Source: Trametes villosa (taxonomy: Eukaryota; Basidiomycota; Agaricomycetes; Polyporales; Polyporaceae). Taken from it: DNA of 64,000 nucleotides. Below, in pieces: positions 1-10,670 of this stretch (its first letter is position 1; every line of letters begins with the position of its first letter). Below the pieces are notes generated by a model, which made no database searches, was not told the DNA's origin, and worked only from the letters and a program-made list of their open reading frames with translations. The stretch covers positions 1-64,000 of the forward strand of contig PUDQ02000002.1 of NCBI GenBank assembly GCA_002964805.2, in the 5' to 3' direction. The translations under genes and the position numbers were made by a program.

Positions 1-594
1 AGGAAGATGGTCGACTCCGAGTCCGGTTTCTCCTCAAGCTCCAGGCCAACCTTCGCGCTCACGAAGTCGCGAATGTTGCGGAGGGTGCGCACTTGAGCGG
101 CGAATGCGTCTGTGACGCCACCCGACTCAAGTGTCACGTACTGCACAGCAGCCGACGCCGAACAATCACTTAATCGTGCATATGTGAGTGACGCGTCGGC
201 GATACTAGCGTGGTCGCACTCACCGGTCCCAGTTACCCAACGGAGTGACGTTGAAGTCACCCAGGAACCCCTGCAGGACAACGACGACGAGTTCCGCGGA
301 ACCCCGTTTCTCCTTCGGCAGCATCAGCGAGCGGTAGATCAAGTGCCTGCGGCCCAGCGATGTCTCCTCGTCGTCGTCCTGCTGCGCTATGGTGGCCCAG
401 TCGCATATCCCCTCGAAGGTCTCGGGGATGTACTGGTACGTGTCGGTGACCTGCAGGTCGAACAAGCCTGATGAAGCTCGCCCTAGACCCGCCGGCCAAA
501 TGGCAGGGACAATGGTGCGATTAGCTGCCAGGATGCGAGGTAAGTGGATGAAAAGGACGACGACAACAGTCAACTGACCGGTGACAACGGACAT
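1..594 (-). CDS. Gene E, left-arm copy (cut by window edge)
   Basis: This is the mirror of 10671-11264. Exon 1 is 594 to 224, an intron covers 169-223, and part of exon 2 lies at 1-168. The rest is outside the window. The product is not recognised; see the right-arm copy for the full reading. It runs divergently from gene F, with about 190 bp between the two start codons. Whether this copy is complete or stops at the palindrome's outer edge cannot be decided here. Confidence 0.6.
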
Positions 595-784
595 GTAGAG
601 CAACAGGGAGAATACAGCCGCGAGTCGCGCTGCGCAGAGGACTTCTGCCTAAATAACCGACGAGCGACGCGCTCTGGGCGATCTGGCTACCCGTATTCCG
701 CCCACTAGATCGCCGATCTTTGCACAAGACGTGTCGTCCCCCCCTTAAGGTGCGTGAACCGCGGGGTTTGCACCCATAATCGTC
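595..784. promoter_or_regulatory. Shared divergent promoter between E and F (left arm)
   Basis: About 190 bp separate the start codons of gene E (minus) and gene F (plus), so both promoters must lie here or overlap the genes. No TATA box or known operator is clear. The same interval recurs at 10481-10670 in the right arm. The role is inferred from gene layout only. Confidence 0.4.
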
Positions 785-1522
785 ATGTCATCCCTCAGCG
801 ACACTACGGAAACCGAGGAATCTGCAATACAAGTTCCTATCTACGTTCACTTGCCGCCTATCGAGGCGACGGGGAATAGGGTACGGCAATAACAGCGTCT
901 AAACTGATTTGCTCGGTGCACTAACCGTTTTTCAGCGGCAATTACTCCTCACCGTCGACGTGCAGCGGTCCGCCAACGACCGTACCGAGATCGGCGTTGT
1001 ATGGGACGAGATTTCCCTGCCGCAACCCTACCAGCCCGCTCCGCTGCTGCCACGCGCGTCGTTCCCTGTGCTGCCAGGAGTGCAAGTCTTCGTTCCCCGG
1101 AACGCCCTCTTCTCTCCGGTGTTTCTCGTTGTCTCGCAAATCGATCGCTTCCGCTTGCCCGTAAGTCATGCCCTGGAATATAGCGGCACCCCCTAACAAA
1201 TCCCTGACAGGCACGTCTTCTGATTGCTGTCAGCATAACGCCGTCAGCTGAGGACCACGAGAACACCGTCAGCGTCGAAATCGACGCCCGGTATCTGCCG
1301 GAGCAGCGTCGCGGGCGCGTTCGGTTGGATTTGATCCAAGCATTGCGCAACTCCGCCCCGGAACTGACCTTCCACTACGACGACGCAGCCGTTCTCCTCA
1401 GGACTTTGCAGCAGCTGTCTCAATCGACGTCTCGCGGCGAGCCGGCCCCCGAACCCGAGCTCGCTCCTCACGGCAACGCCGAACCCGACTCGGAGACCGA
1501 GGTGGAGGCGCTCCTGTTCTAG
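785..1522 (+). CDS. Gene F: unrecognised protein of the F/G/J family
   Basis: I read three exons: 785-880, 936-1160 and 1211-1522, giving about 210 aa. Introns are 55 and 50 nt, both GT..AG in phase 0; the second has a CCCTAAC branch-like motif. Exon 1 starts MSSLSDTTETEESAI and ends in a strand-like PIYVHLP. Exon 2 (exactly 75 codons) carries the signature FVPRNALFSP. Exon 3 has ARLLIAVSIT and a Glu/Pro-rich tail. Gene G downstream has the same layout, and a decayed copy (J) lies at about 14,050. No signal peptide, membrane segment or enzyme motif is visible and the function is unknown. The conserved exon phases in two paralogues argue that it is real and coding. Confidence 0.72.
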
Positions 1523-1638
1523 ATAGCCACCCGCCTAGCCACTCCGGAGAATGACACCGTTCATTGCTGCGACCCCTGATGAAAACACTGCATATACCGA
1601 CCACTGCAGTTACCTGTTTCGCGCTCCGCTCACGAATT

Positions 1639-2202
1639 ATGCCGCGGTCACGCGAACGTCCCCGCGTTTCCATTCCGCTTCAAGTCAAACTGCCGCGAGG
1701 GCCGAACTCCACAGACGAGGTCCGTGCCTTGCCGTGACTTCGAGAATCGTGCTAATATGCTCCACATAGCGAGACCTCGACATTGTCGTGACCGCGACTA
1801 GAGTCGCGCGACACCACACGTCAGTCTCGGCGACGTGCGAAGTCATCCCATCCTTACACGCACCGGACACCCGAGCGGGGACAACAACGGTTCCCTCGCC
1901 CATGATCGCCGGAGTGCAATACTTCCTTCCGCGGAACGCCCTGCTCTCACCGATCTACATCACCGTGGCTCGAATCGGACATTCCACAATGCGAGTATGT
2001 AGACCACTGTCCCGTGTTGAACCGGCAAACTCACATTGGGCAGCGCCGCGCTCTCATCAGAATAACAGTGCAACAATGCATCCCGGGAGATGAGACGTCC
2101 ATTCGCCTGCGGCTGTACGCTGTAAAGTTGAGGCGACCTCGCCGGTGCGGGTTTACAATAGACGATCCTGTAGACTCGCTTTCGGCTAGCCCGATCGTTT
2201 GA
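1639..2202 (+). CDS. Gene G: shorter paralogue of gene F
   Basis: Three exons, 1639-1719, 1770-1994 and 2044-2202, give about 154 aa. The introns are 50 and 49 nt; the first contains GCTAAT ahead of CACATAG. Exon 2 is 225 nt, the same length as in gene F, and carries FLPRNALLSP where F has FVPRNALFSP. Exon 3 has RRALIRITV where F has ARLLIAVSI. The protein lacks F's Glu/Pro-rich C-terminal tail. It lies 116 bp downstream of F on the same strand, as expected for a tandem duplication that has since diverged. Function unknown. Confidence 0.7.
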
Positions 2203-2369
2203 AAACAAGACATCTCCTTTCCCTCTTGGCTGCCCTGACCCCATCTCGCTGCCCTGCTGACATACAGCCCCCCGACGTCAGCTGCGATCGTACGCGCAAA
2301 GTGCACCAAACAATCCGTCCGCCTCGAACGACACACGCGAGCCCAGTCTTGCGCTCGTCGCCTCCCACC

Positions 2370-3218
2370 ATGGCCCGTCTCACATCGCACTTCTACCTCT
2401 TCGCGCACAACGCACGCCTTCCGGAGGTCCGCCCCAGTACGTTCTGTACTGCTACTACTTAGAACCCCCCATTGACGAAGACACTTCGTTCAGGGCGCAT
2501 TGCACAGGGGTACCCGGACGAAGGAGACGGCGTGCAGTACACGCACCACAACCGATCCGCTATCATGGCCGTCGTGAACACTGTCCCTTATCTAGGGATG
2601 CCGGCTTTGTTCCCAATCTTGCCAGAGCTACTCGCGGTATGTGCTCCGCATACAACGAGGAACGGGATTAACTTACACTTCACAGCCTGAGAACGGCGGA
2701 GTCTACCACAACGCTCTAGCGGACATCCAACCTGACCTCCGCGTACTCTTCATCTGGGAAGAACTACACATCGCGCACCGCCTCGCCCACCACAACGCGA
2801 GACACGCCGTACACTTGCAGATCTTCTGTGAGGCGCCGCACAGCGCCGGTCTACTAGCGGTCGTTCTGCTTCGTCTGTTGGATCACGCCGCTCGGAACGC
2901 TAGACCTTCACGCTTTCCGAAGCTGAAGGACTTGCAGTACTCCATCACGCCGTCCGCCGTCTACGCCAGCGCCTACTTCACCGGGTTCGAACGATCGTAC
3001 AACATTGCCTCAGCGTTCGCTGCCGTGCAACAATACTTCACGTTCACGCCCGAGGGAGATCGGGAGTTCCCACTCACCACATGGCCGGACAACCGTCGCG
3101 ATATCGCTGCAACGGACAACGTCCTCGACTGCTATGCTACTGTGAAGTAAGTCCGCACGCCCAGGACTGCGAAACGCTCATTGACATACTCGCCGACAGG
3201 GCTCTCGCTGACGTATAA
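2370..3218 (+). CDS. Gene A: four-exon member of the A/B/C/D family
   Basis: Exons 2370-2436, 2494-2636, 2686-3146 and 3200-3218 give 229 aa. Introns are 57, 49 and 53 nt, with phases 1, 0 and 2. The start MARLTSHFYLFAHN matches its paralogues (xxFYLFA). Exon 2 carries GYPDEGDG and ends in LPELLA, exon 3 begins PENGGVY and ends with FPLTTWP and a short tail, and the tiny last exon encodes ALADV. No signal peptide, transmembrane helix or catalytic motif is apparent, and the family is not one I recognise. It is the first of three tandem copies in the arm. Confidence 0.8.
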
Positions 3219-3585
3219 GATCAATTTGTGGAATAGCGCGAGGGCGGTAAACGGCGTAGTCTACGTATGCATTTGTCAATAAACGAGATCGTCGGTGCTC
3301 TGTGTGCTTCGCGTCTGAGTCCGGGAACCCACCCCGCCGCCGGTCGCCTTCCGGGCGTCGAGCTGTACCTGTCTCTCTATGAGGGCGAGATGCACGCTCG
3401 GTGGAACCAGACCCGTTCGGAACCTCTGCCTGTTCCTCAGGACGGCACCGCATGCCGAGAGATACGTTCCGAGGACCCCTATGAGGAACACCACGTGAAA
3501 GAGATCTGCATACTTGAGCAGCGTGGGGGCAGGGTCTGAGGAGACGACGACTCCCCCCTCCCGCCGTCGCCCCTTGTCCACCGAA
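3219..3585. other. Gap between genes A and B
   Basis: The 367 bp between the two tandem paralogues contain no exon I can support. The interval presumably holds the 3' end of A and the promoter of B. It recurs as the mirror interval 7680-8046. Confidence 0.5.
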
Positions 3586-4449
3586 ATGTCCGCACGCATC
3601 TCACGCTTCTACCTCTTCGCCGGCAATCCTCGCGCCCCCCGCGGCGAACTTCGTAAGTGGTGGCATACGCACACTCCGTACAGCCGCTCACTGCCCGCAG
3701 GGCGCAGGGCCGAGGGTTTCCCGGACGAAGGAAACGGTATTCACTTTAACTACGACAACCGCGCCGCTATCATCAGTGTGGTGAACACAGTTTGGAAGCT
3801 GGGCTTACCCGCGCTGTTCCCCGTGCTTCCCGAACTGCTTGCGGTATGTCTCCTGTTTCACTGAGCGTCTTGGTTCTCACGTCTTCCCCAGCCCGACAAC
3901 GGAGGCTTCTACGACGTCAACTTGGGAGACGGTATCCCCGACCCGCGAGCGCTGCTGATGTGGGAAGTCTTGGACCTGCACGATCGCGTGGCCCACGGGC
4001 ATGCGACGTACGCCGTCCATTTCTTCATCTTCAGCAGCGGGACAGAGGTCGCAAAGGACCTCGCCTCCCTCCTCCTGCGCCTCGTGCGTGATGGAACTCA
4101 GGCTTCCATCGACCCGAACGACCCGAACGGCGCACCGCGTCGCTTCGCGAAGCTTACCGACCTGGTCTACTTCATGCGCCCTGGTTGCGTGTCCGGGTCA
4201 GCCTTTCTCTGCGGTATGAAGTATGCGTACGCGGAGGCACGGGCGTTCGCGAACGAGCATCCCGAATACACGGCTGAGTTGAAGGAACCGGAGCTCCCTC
4301 TGACCACCTGGCCGCCCGAGTGTCTTGCGTACACGCAACCTAACCTGGTCTGCAATGTGTACGAGACGGTTCTGTGAGTGCCTCTTTGCGTGTATCGCGC
4401 TGTGCTATCAGCTCACCGCGACTACAGCGCCCTCGCTCGCGTATTCTAA
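3586..4449 (+). CDS. Gene B: four-exon member of the A/B/C/D family
   Basis: Exons 3586-3652, 3701-3843, 3892-4373 and 4428-4449 give 237 aa. Exons 1 and 2 are 67 and 143 nt, identical in length to genes A, C and D, and the intron phases (1, 0, 2) are also the same. Motifs include ISRFYLFAGN at the start, EGFPDEGNG in exon 2, PDNGGFYD at the start of exon 3, LPLTTWP near the end, and a last exon encoding ALARVF. Exon 3 has a MWEVLDLHDRVAHGHATYAV stretch with counterparts in A and C, probably helical. Function unknown. Confidence 0.8.
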
Positions 4450-4690
4450 CGGTGACTGCGGAAGTCCGAGCGTTGTTGTATTGTATTCCTGTATGATCGC
4501 GAGTGGCTGACTGACGAATACATGTCTTGTACACTGCGCGTGTGAGGCTAAAGCGTGAGCGATTGCCGGTCGGCGGTCACAGATCCCCTGAGGACGAGTG
4601 GCACGTGTGATGTTGTCCTTGTGTACTCAGACCTCAACACGGTAGAAAAGCATCGAGGGAGGAGAGCGTGTGCCGCCCAGCGACACTCCC

Positions 4691-5576
4691 ATGAGCGCTT
4701 ATACTTCGCACTTCTACCTCTTCGCGTCGGACGCCCACTCCGACGCAGGTCGCCTTCGTACGTTATTCTGCTCCAGCTGCTATAATATCTGTGTATCTCA
4801 GCCATTTCAGGGCGCATAGCTGAAAACTTCCCTGCCGAAGAAGATGGGGTGCGCTACACATACGCGAACCGACCGGCGATCCTCACTATCGTGAACATGG
4901 TGAGCGAGGTGGGAAGGGGCGCTATGTTTCCGCTGCTACCCGCACTCCTGGCTGTACGTTTGTTTGAGGGGTTCGACGAAACATTTTTGACACTCTGCGC
5001 AGCCGAACAACGGTGGCCTCTACAACTACCACCCTTGCGATGACCCGCAGGGGGCTTACTACGGCGACCGCGCAGAAGCTGTCCTGTTGTGGGACGTGCT
5101 CGACGACAGCGGACGAATCGCGCACAACGACGCGGCTCATGCGATCCACTTCCGTCTTTTCACCGAACATCCATTCTGCGCTGCGCATCTGGCAGTATTT
5201 CTACTCCATCTCGTCGAGCACGGCACTCGAAGGTCCGTTGAAGCCAACACGGAATCACATAATGCGCCTGCCTCCGCGGTGTTGAAAGATCTCGTATACT
5301 TCATACGACCGGACGGTGTTTGGGGGACAGCGTATATGGCGGGTATGGAACACGCGTACGCGGAGGCGCAGGCCTGGGGGGAAAAGGACGCCTACTACAC
5401 GTTCGGTTACAAGCTTCCCCGAACACTGTCCATCACGACTTCGCCGGAACCTTACAGAGCATACGCCGGGTTCGGTACCGTCTTGTATTGCGTCCAGATT
5501 GCCAAGTAAGTGACTTGCAGCCTCGAGAACCAACTCCTCACTGACCTCTCTGCACAGGGCCCTAGAACGCGTTTAA
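4691..5576 (+). CDS. Gene C: four-exon member of the A/B/C/D family, at the palindrome centre
   Basis: Exons 4691-4757, 4811-4953, 5003-5505 and 5558-5576 give 243 aa, with the family's standard exon sizes (67, 143, ..., 19 nt) and phases. Motifs are TSHFYLFASD, NFPAEEDG, PNNGGLYN, LSITTSP (where the others have L/F-P-L/I-TTWP) and a last exon ALERV. The stop codon TAA is at 5574-5576, only 11 nt from the inner edge of the palindrome, so the breakpoint barely spared the gene. C and its mirror copy converge on the spacer with almost no private 3' sequence, so their transcripts would probably read into the spacer or the opposite copy. Confidence 0.8.
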
Positions 5577-5587
5577 AAGTGGGGGAG

Positions 5588-5677
5588 ACATCGAGTCACT
5601 GTCTGCGTGTCTCAAACGCACCCCGGTGCACCGGTGGCGGGCTATGCCGCTCGTCGGCGCTACAGAGTTATTACGTC
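5588..5677. repeat. Palindrome spacer with an 84-nt copy of the Helitron upstream region
   Basis: The arms are separated by 90 nt. Bases 5588-5671 are identical, in the same orientation, to 23820-23903, which lies upstream of the Helitron replicase. The last 6 nt (5672-5677, tacgtc) match neither that copy nor the other arm. The shared segment contains a perfect 12-nt palindrome, ccggtgcaccgg, at 5623-5634, almost exactly at the symmetry axis (5632.5). No gene is present. Confidence 0.95.
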
Positions 5678-5688
5678 CTCCCCCACTT

Positions 5689-6574
5689 TTAAACGCGTTC
5701 TAGGGCCCTGTGCAGAGAGGTCAGTGAGGAGTTGGTTCTCGAGGCTGCAAGTCACTTACTTGGCAATCTGGACGCAATACAAGACGGTACCGAACCCGGC
5801 GTATGCTCTGTAAGGTTCCGGCGAAGTCGTGATGGACAGTGTTCGGGGAAGCTTGTAACCGAACGTGTAGTAGGCGTCCTTTTCCCCCCAGGCCTGCGCC
5901 TCCGCGTACGCGTGTTCCATACCCGCCATATACGCTGTCCCCCAAACACCGTCCGGTCGTATGAAGTATACGAGATCTTTCAACACCGCGGAGGCAGGCG
6001 CATTATGTGATTCCGTGTTGGCTTCAACGGACCTTCGAGTGCCGTGCTCGACGAGATGGAGTAGAAATACTGCCAGATGCGCAGCGCAGAATGGATGTTC
6101 GGTGAAAAGACGGAAGTGGATCGCATGAGCCGCGTCGTTGTGCGCGATTCGTCCGCTGTCGTCGAGCACGTCCCACAACAGGACAGCTTCTGCGCGGTCG
6201 CCGTAGTAAGCCCCCTGCGGGTCATCGCAAGGGTGGTAGTTGTAGAGGCCACCGTTGTTCGGCTGCGCAGAGTGTCAAAAATGTTTCGTCGAACCCCTCA
6301 AACAAACGTACAGCCAGGAGTGCGGGTAGCAGCGGAAACATAGCGCCCCTTCCCACCTCGCTCACCATGTTCACGATAGTGAGGATCGCCGGTCGGTTCG
6401 CGTATGTGTAGCGCACCCCATCTTCTTCGGCAGGGAAGTTTTCAGCTATGCGCCCTGAAATGGCTGAGATACACAGATATTATAGCAGCTGGAGCAGAAT
6501 AACGTACGAAGGCGACCTGCGTCGGAGTGGGCGTCCGACGCGAAGAGGTAGAAGTGCGAAGTATAAGCGCTCAT
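5689..6574 (-). CDS. Gene C', right-arm copy of gene C
   Basis: Exact mirror of 4691-5576 with the same four exons (for example exon 1 at 6574-6508 and last exon at 5707-5689). The translation is identical to gene C. It converges on C across the spacer. Confidence 0.8.
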
Positions 6575-6815
6575 GGGAGTGTCGCTGGGCGGCACACGCT
6601 CTCCTCCCTCGATGCTTTTCTACCGTGTTGAGGTCTGAGTACACAAGGACAACATCACACGTGCCACTCGTCCTCAGGGGATCTGTGACCGCCGACCGGC
6701 AATCGCTCACGCTTTAGCCTCACACGCGCAGTGTACAAGACATGTATTCGTCAGTCAGCCACTCGCGATCATACAGGAATACAATACAACAACGCTCGGA
6801 CTTCCGCAGTCACCG

Positions 6816-7679
6816 TTAGAATACGCGAGCGAGGGCGCTGTAGTCGCGGTGAGCTGATAGCACAGCGCGATACACGCAAAGAGGCACTCACAGAACCGTC
6901 TCGTACACATTGCAGACCAGGTTAGGTTGCGTGTACGCAAGACACTCGGGCGGCCAGGTGGTCAGAGGGAGCTCCGGTTCCTTCAACTCAGCCGTGTATT
7001 CGGGATGCTCGTTCGCGAACGCCCGTGCCTCCGCGTACGCATACTTCATACCGCAGAGAAAGGCTGACCCGGACACGCAACCAGGGCGCATGAAGTAGAC
7101 CAGGTCGGTAAGCTTCGCGAAGCGACGCGGTGCGCCGTTCGGGTCGTTCGGGTCGATGGAAGCCTGAGTTCCATCACGCACGAGGCGCAGGAGGAGGGAG
7201 GCGAGGTCCTTTGCGACCTCTGTCCCGCTGCTGAAGATGAAGAAATGGACGGCGTACGTCGCATGCCCGTGGGCCACGCGATCGTGCAGGTCCAAGACTT
7301 CCCACATCAGCAGCGCTCGCGGGTCGGGGATACCGTCTCCCAAGTTGACGTCGTAGAAGCCTCCGTTGTCGGGCTGGGGAAGACGTGAGAACCAAGACGC
7401 TCAGTGAAACAGGAGACATACCGCAAGCAGTTCGGGAAGCACGGGGAACAGCGCGGGTAAGCCCAGCTTCCAAACTGTGTTCACCACACTGATGATAGCG
7501 GCGCGGTTGTCGTAGTTAAAGTGAATACCGTTTCCTTCGTCCGGGAAACCCTCGGCCCTGCGCCCTGCGGGCAGTGAGCGGCTGTACGGAGTGTGCGTAT
7601 GCCACCACTTACGAAGTTCGCCGCGGGGGGCGCGAGGATTGCCGGCGAAGAGGTAGAAGCGTGAGATGCGTGCGGACAT
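6816..7679 (-). CDS. Gene B', right-arm copy of gene B
   Basis: Exact mirror of 3586-4449; start codon at 7679, stop ending at 6816. The reading is identical to gene B, and I saw no difference between the copies in coding or intron sequence. Confidence 0.8.
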
Positions 7680-8046
7680 TTCGGTGGACAAGGGGCGACG
7701 GCGGGAGGGGGGAGTCGTCGTCTCCTCAGACCCTGCCCCCACGCTGCTCAAGTATGCAGATCTCTTTCACGTGGTGTTCCTCATAGGGGTCCTCGGAACG
7801 TATCTCTCGGCATGCGGTGCCGTCCTGAGGAACAGGCAGAGGTTCCGAACGGGTCTGGTTCCACCGAGCGTGCATCTCGCCCTCATAGAGAGACAGGTAC
7901 AGCTCGACGCCCGGAAGGCGACCGGCGGCGGGGTGGGTTCCCGGACTCAGACGCGAAGCACACAGAGCACCGACGATCTCGTTTATTGACAAATGCATAC
8001 GTAGACTACGCCGTTTACCGCCCTCGCGCTATTCCACAAATTGATC

Positions 8047-8895
8047 TTATACGTCAGCGAGAGCCCTGTCGGCGAGTATGTCAATGAGCGTTTCGCAGTC
8101 CTGGGCGTGCGGACTTACTTCACAGTAGCATAGCAGTCGAGGACGTTGTCCGTTGCAGCGATATCGCGACGGTTGTCCGGCCATGTGGTGAGTGGGAACT
8201 CCCGATCTCCCTCGGGCGTGAACGTGAAGTATTGTTGCACGGCAGCGAACGCTGAGGCAATGTTGTACGATCGTTCGAACCCGGTGAAGTAGGCGCTGGC
8301 GTAGACGGCGGATGGCGTGATGGAGTACTGCAAGTCCTTCAGCTTCGGAAAGCGTGAAGGTCTAGCGTTCCGAGCGGCGTGATCCAACAGACGAAGCAGA
8401 ACGACCGCTAGTAGACCGGCGCTGTGCGGCGCCTCACAGAAGATCTGCAAGTGTACGGCGTGTCTCGCGTTGTGGTGGGCGAGGCGGTGCGCGATGTGTA
8501 GTTCTTCCCAGATGAAGAGTACGCGGAGGTCAGGTTGGATGTCCGCTAGAGCGTTGTGGTAGACTCCGCCGTTCTCAGGCTGTGAAGTGTAAGTTAATCC
8601 CGTTCCTCGTTGTATGCGGAGCACATACCGCGAGTAGCTCTGGCAAGATTGGGAACAAAGCCGGCATCCCTAGATAAGGGACAGTGTTCACGACGGCCAT
8701 GATAGCGGATCGGTTGTGGTGCGTGTACTGCACGCCGTCTCCTTCGTCCGGGTACCCCTGTGCAATGCGCCCTGAACGAAGTGTCTTCGTCAATGGGGGG
8801 TTCTAAGTAGTAGCAGTACAGAACGTACTGGGGCGGACCTCCGGAAGGCGTGCGTTGTGCGCGAAGAGGTAGAAGTGCGATGTGAGACGGGCCAT
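8047..8895 (-). CDS. Gene A', right-arm copy of gene A
   Basis: Exact mirror of 2370-3218; start codon at 8895, stop ending at 8047. The product is the same 229-aa family member. Confidence 0.8.
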
Positions 8896-9062
8896 GGTGG
8901 GAGGCGACGAGCGCAAGACTGGGCTCGCGTGTGTCGTTCGAGGCGGACGGATTGTTTGGTGCACTTTGCGCGTACGATCGCAGCTGACGTCGGGGGGCTG
9001 TATGTCAGCAGGGCAGCGAGATGGGGTCAGGGCAGCCAAGAGGGAAAGGAGATGTCTTGTTT

Positions 9063-9626
9063 TCAAACGATCGGGCTAGCCGAAAGCGAGTCTACAGGAT
9101 CGTCTATTGTAAACCCGCACCGGCGAGGTCGCCTCAACTTTACAGCGTACAGCCGCAGGCGAATGGACGTCTCATCTCCCGGGATGCATTGTTGCACTGT
9201 TATTCTGATGAGAGCGCGGCGCTGCCCAATGTGAGTTTGCCGGTTCAACACGGGACAGTGGTCTACATACTCGCATTGTGGAATGTCCGATTCGAGCCAC
9301 GGTGATGTAGATCGGTGAGAGCAGGGCGTTCCGCGGAAGGAAGTATTGCACTCCGGCGATCATGGGCGAGGGAACCGTTGTTGTCCCCGCTCGGGTGTCC
9401 GGTGCGTGTAAGGATGGGATGACTTCGCACGTCGCCGAGACTGACGTGTGGTGTCGCGCGACTCTAGTCGCGGTCACGACAATGTCGAGGTCTCGCTATG
9501 TGGAGCATATTAGCACGATTCTCGAAGTCACGGCAAGGCACGGACCTCGTCTGTGGAGTTCGGCCCTCGCGGCAGTTTGACTTGAAGCGGAATGGAAACG
9601 CGGGGACGTTCGCGTGACCGCGGCAT
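9063..9626 (-). CDS. Gene G', right-arm copy of gene G
   Basis: Exact mirror of 1639-2202 with the same three exons and the FLPRNALLSP signature; start codon at 9626. Confidence 0.7.
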
Positions 9627-9742
9627 AATTCGTGAGCGGAGCGCGAAACAGGTAACTGCAGTGGTCGGTATATGCAGTGTTTTCATCAGGGGTCGCAGCA
9701 ATGAACGGTGTCATTCTCCGGAGTGGCTAGGCGGGTGGCTAT

Positions 9743-10480
9743 CTAGAACAGGAGCGCCTCCACCTCGGTCTCCGAGTCGGGTTCGGCGTTGCCGTGAGGA
9801 GCGAGCTCGGGTTCGGGGGCCGGCTCGCCGCGAGACGTCGATTGAGACAGCTGCTGCAAAGTCCTGAGGAGAACGGCTGCGTCGTCGTAGTGGAAGGTCA
9901 GTTCCGGGGCGGAGTTGCGCAATGCTTGGATCAAATCCAACCGAACGCGCCCGCGACGCTGCTCCGGCAGATACCGGGCGTCGATTTCGACGCTGACGGT
10001 GTTCTCGTGGTCCTCAGCTGACGGCGTTATGCTGACAGCAATCAGAAGACGTGCCTGTCAGGGATTTGTTAGGGGGTGCCGCTATATTCCAGGGCATGAC
10101 TTACGGGCAAGCGGAAGCGATCGATTTGCGAGACAACGAGAAACACCGGAGAGAAGAGGGCGTTCCGGGGAACGAAGACTTGCACTCCTGGCAGCACAGG
10201 GAACGACGCGCGTGGCAGCAGCGGAGCGGGCTGGTAGGGTTGCGGCAGGGAAATCTCGTCCCATACAACGCCGATCTCGGTACGGTCGTTGGCGGACCGC
10301 TGCACGTCGACGGTGAGGAGTAATTGCCGCTGAAAAACGGTTAGTGCACCGAGCAAATCAGTTTAGACGCTGTTATTGCCGTACCCTATTCCCCGTCGCC
10401 TCGATAGGCGGCAAGTGAACGTAGATAGGAACTTGTATTGCAGATTCCTCGGTTTCCGTAGTGTCGCTGAGGGATGACAT
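9743..10480 (-). CDS. Gene F', right-arm copy of gene F
   Basis: Exact mirror of 785-1522; start codon at 10480, stop ending at 9743. The product is the same 210-aa protein with FVPRNALFSP. It is divergent from gene E across about 190 bp. Confidence 0.72.
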
Positions 10481-10670
10481 GACGATTATGGGTGCAAACC
10501 CCGCGGTTCACGCACCTTAAGGGGGGGACGACACGTCTTGTGCAAAGATCGGCGATCTAGTGGGCGGAATACGGGTAGCCAGATCGCCCAGAGCGCGTCG
10601 CTCGTCGGTTATTTAGGCAGAAGTCCTCTGCGCAGCGCGACTCGCGGCTGTATTCTCCCTGTTGCTCTAC

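Larger units (their letters stand above)
1..5587. repeat. Left arm of a giant inverted repeat (palindrome)
   Basis: Every base I compared here reads as the reverse complement of 5678-11264, with paired positions summing to 11,265. The two arms translate to the same proteins gene by gene, introns included, and I found no difference. The match is still perfect at base 1, so the true outer end lies outside the window. The arm carries the start of gene E (minus) and genes F, G, A, B and C (plus). The inner end is exact: 5587 pairs with 5678, while 5588 and 5677 do not pair. Confidence 0.97.

Noticed and set aside
5588..5677. Spacer as a missed sequencing adapter at the axis of a chimeric read
   Set aside because: The spacer is genomic sequence identical to 23,820-23,903, which an adapter would not be; read-level proof is still needed.
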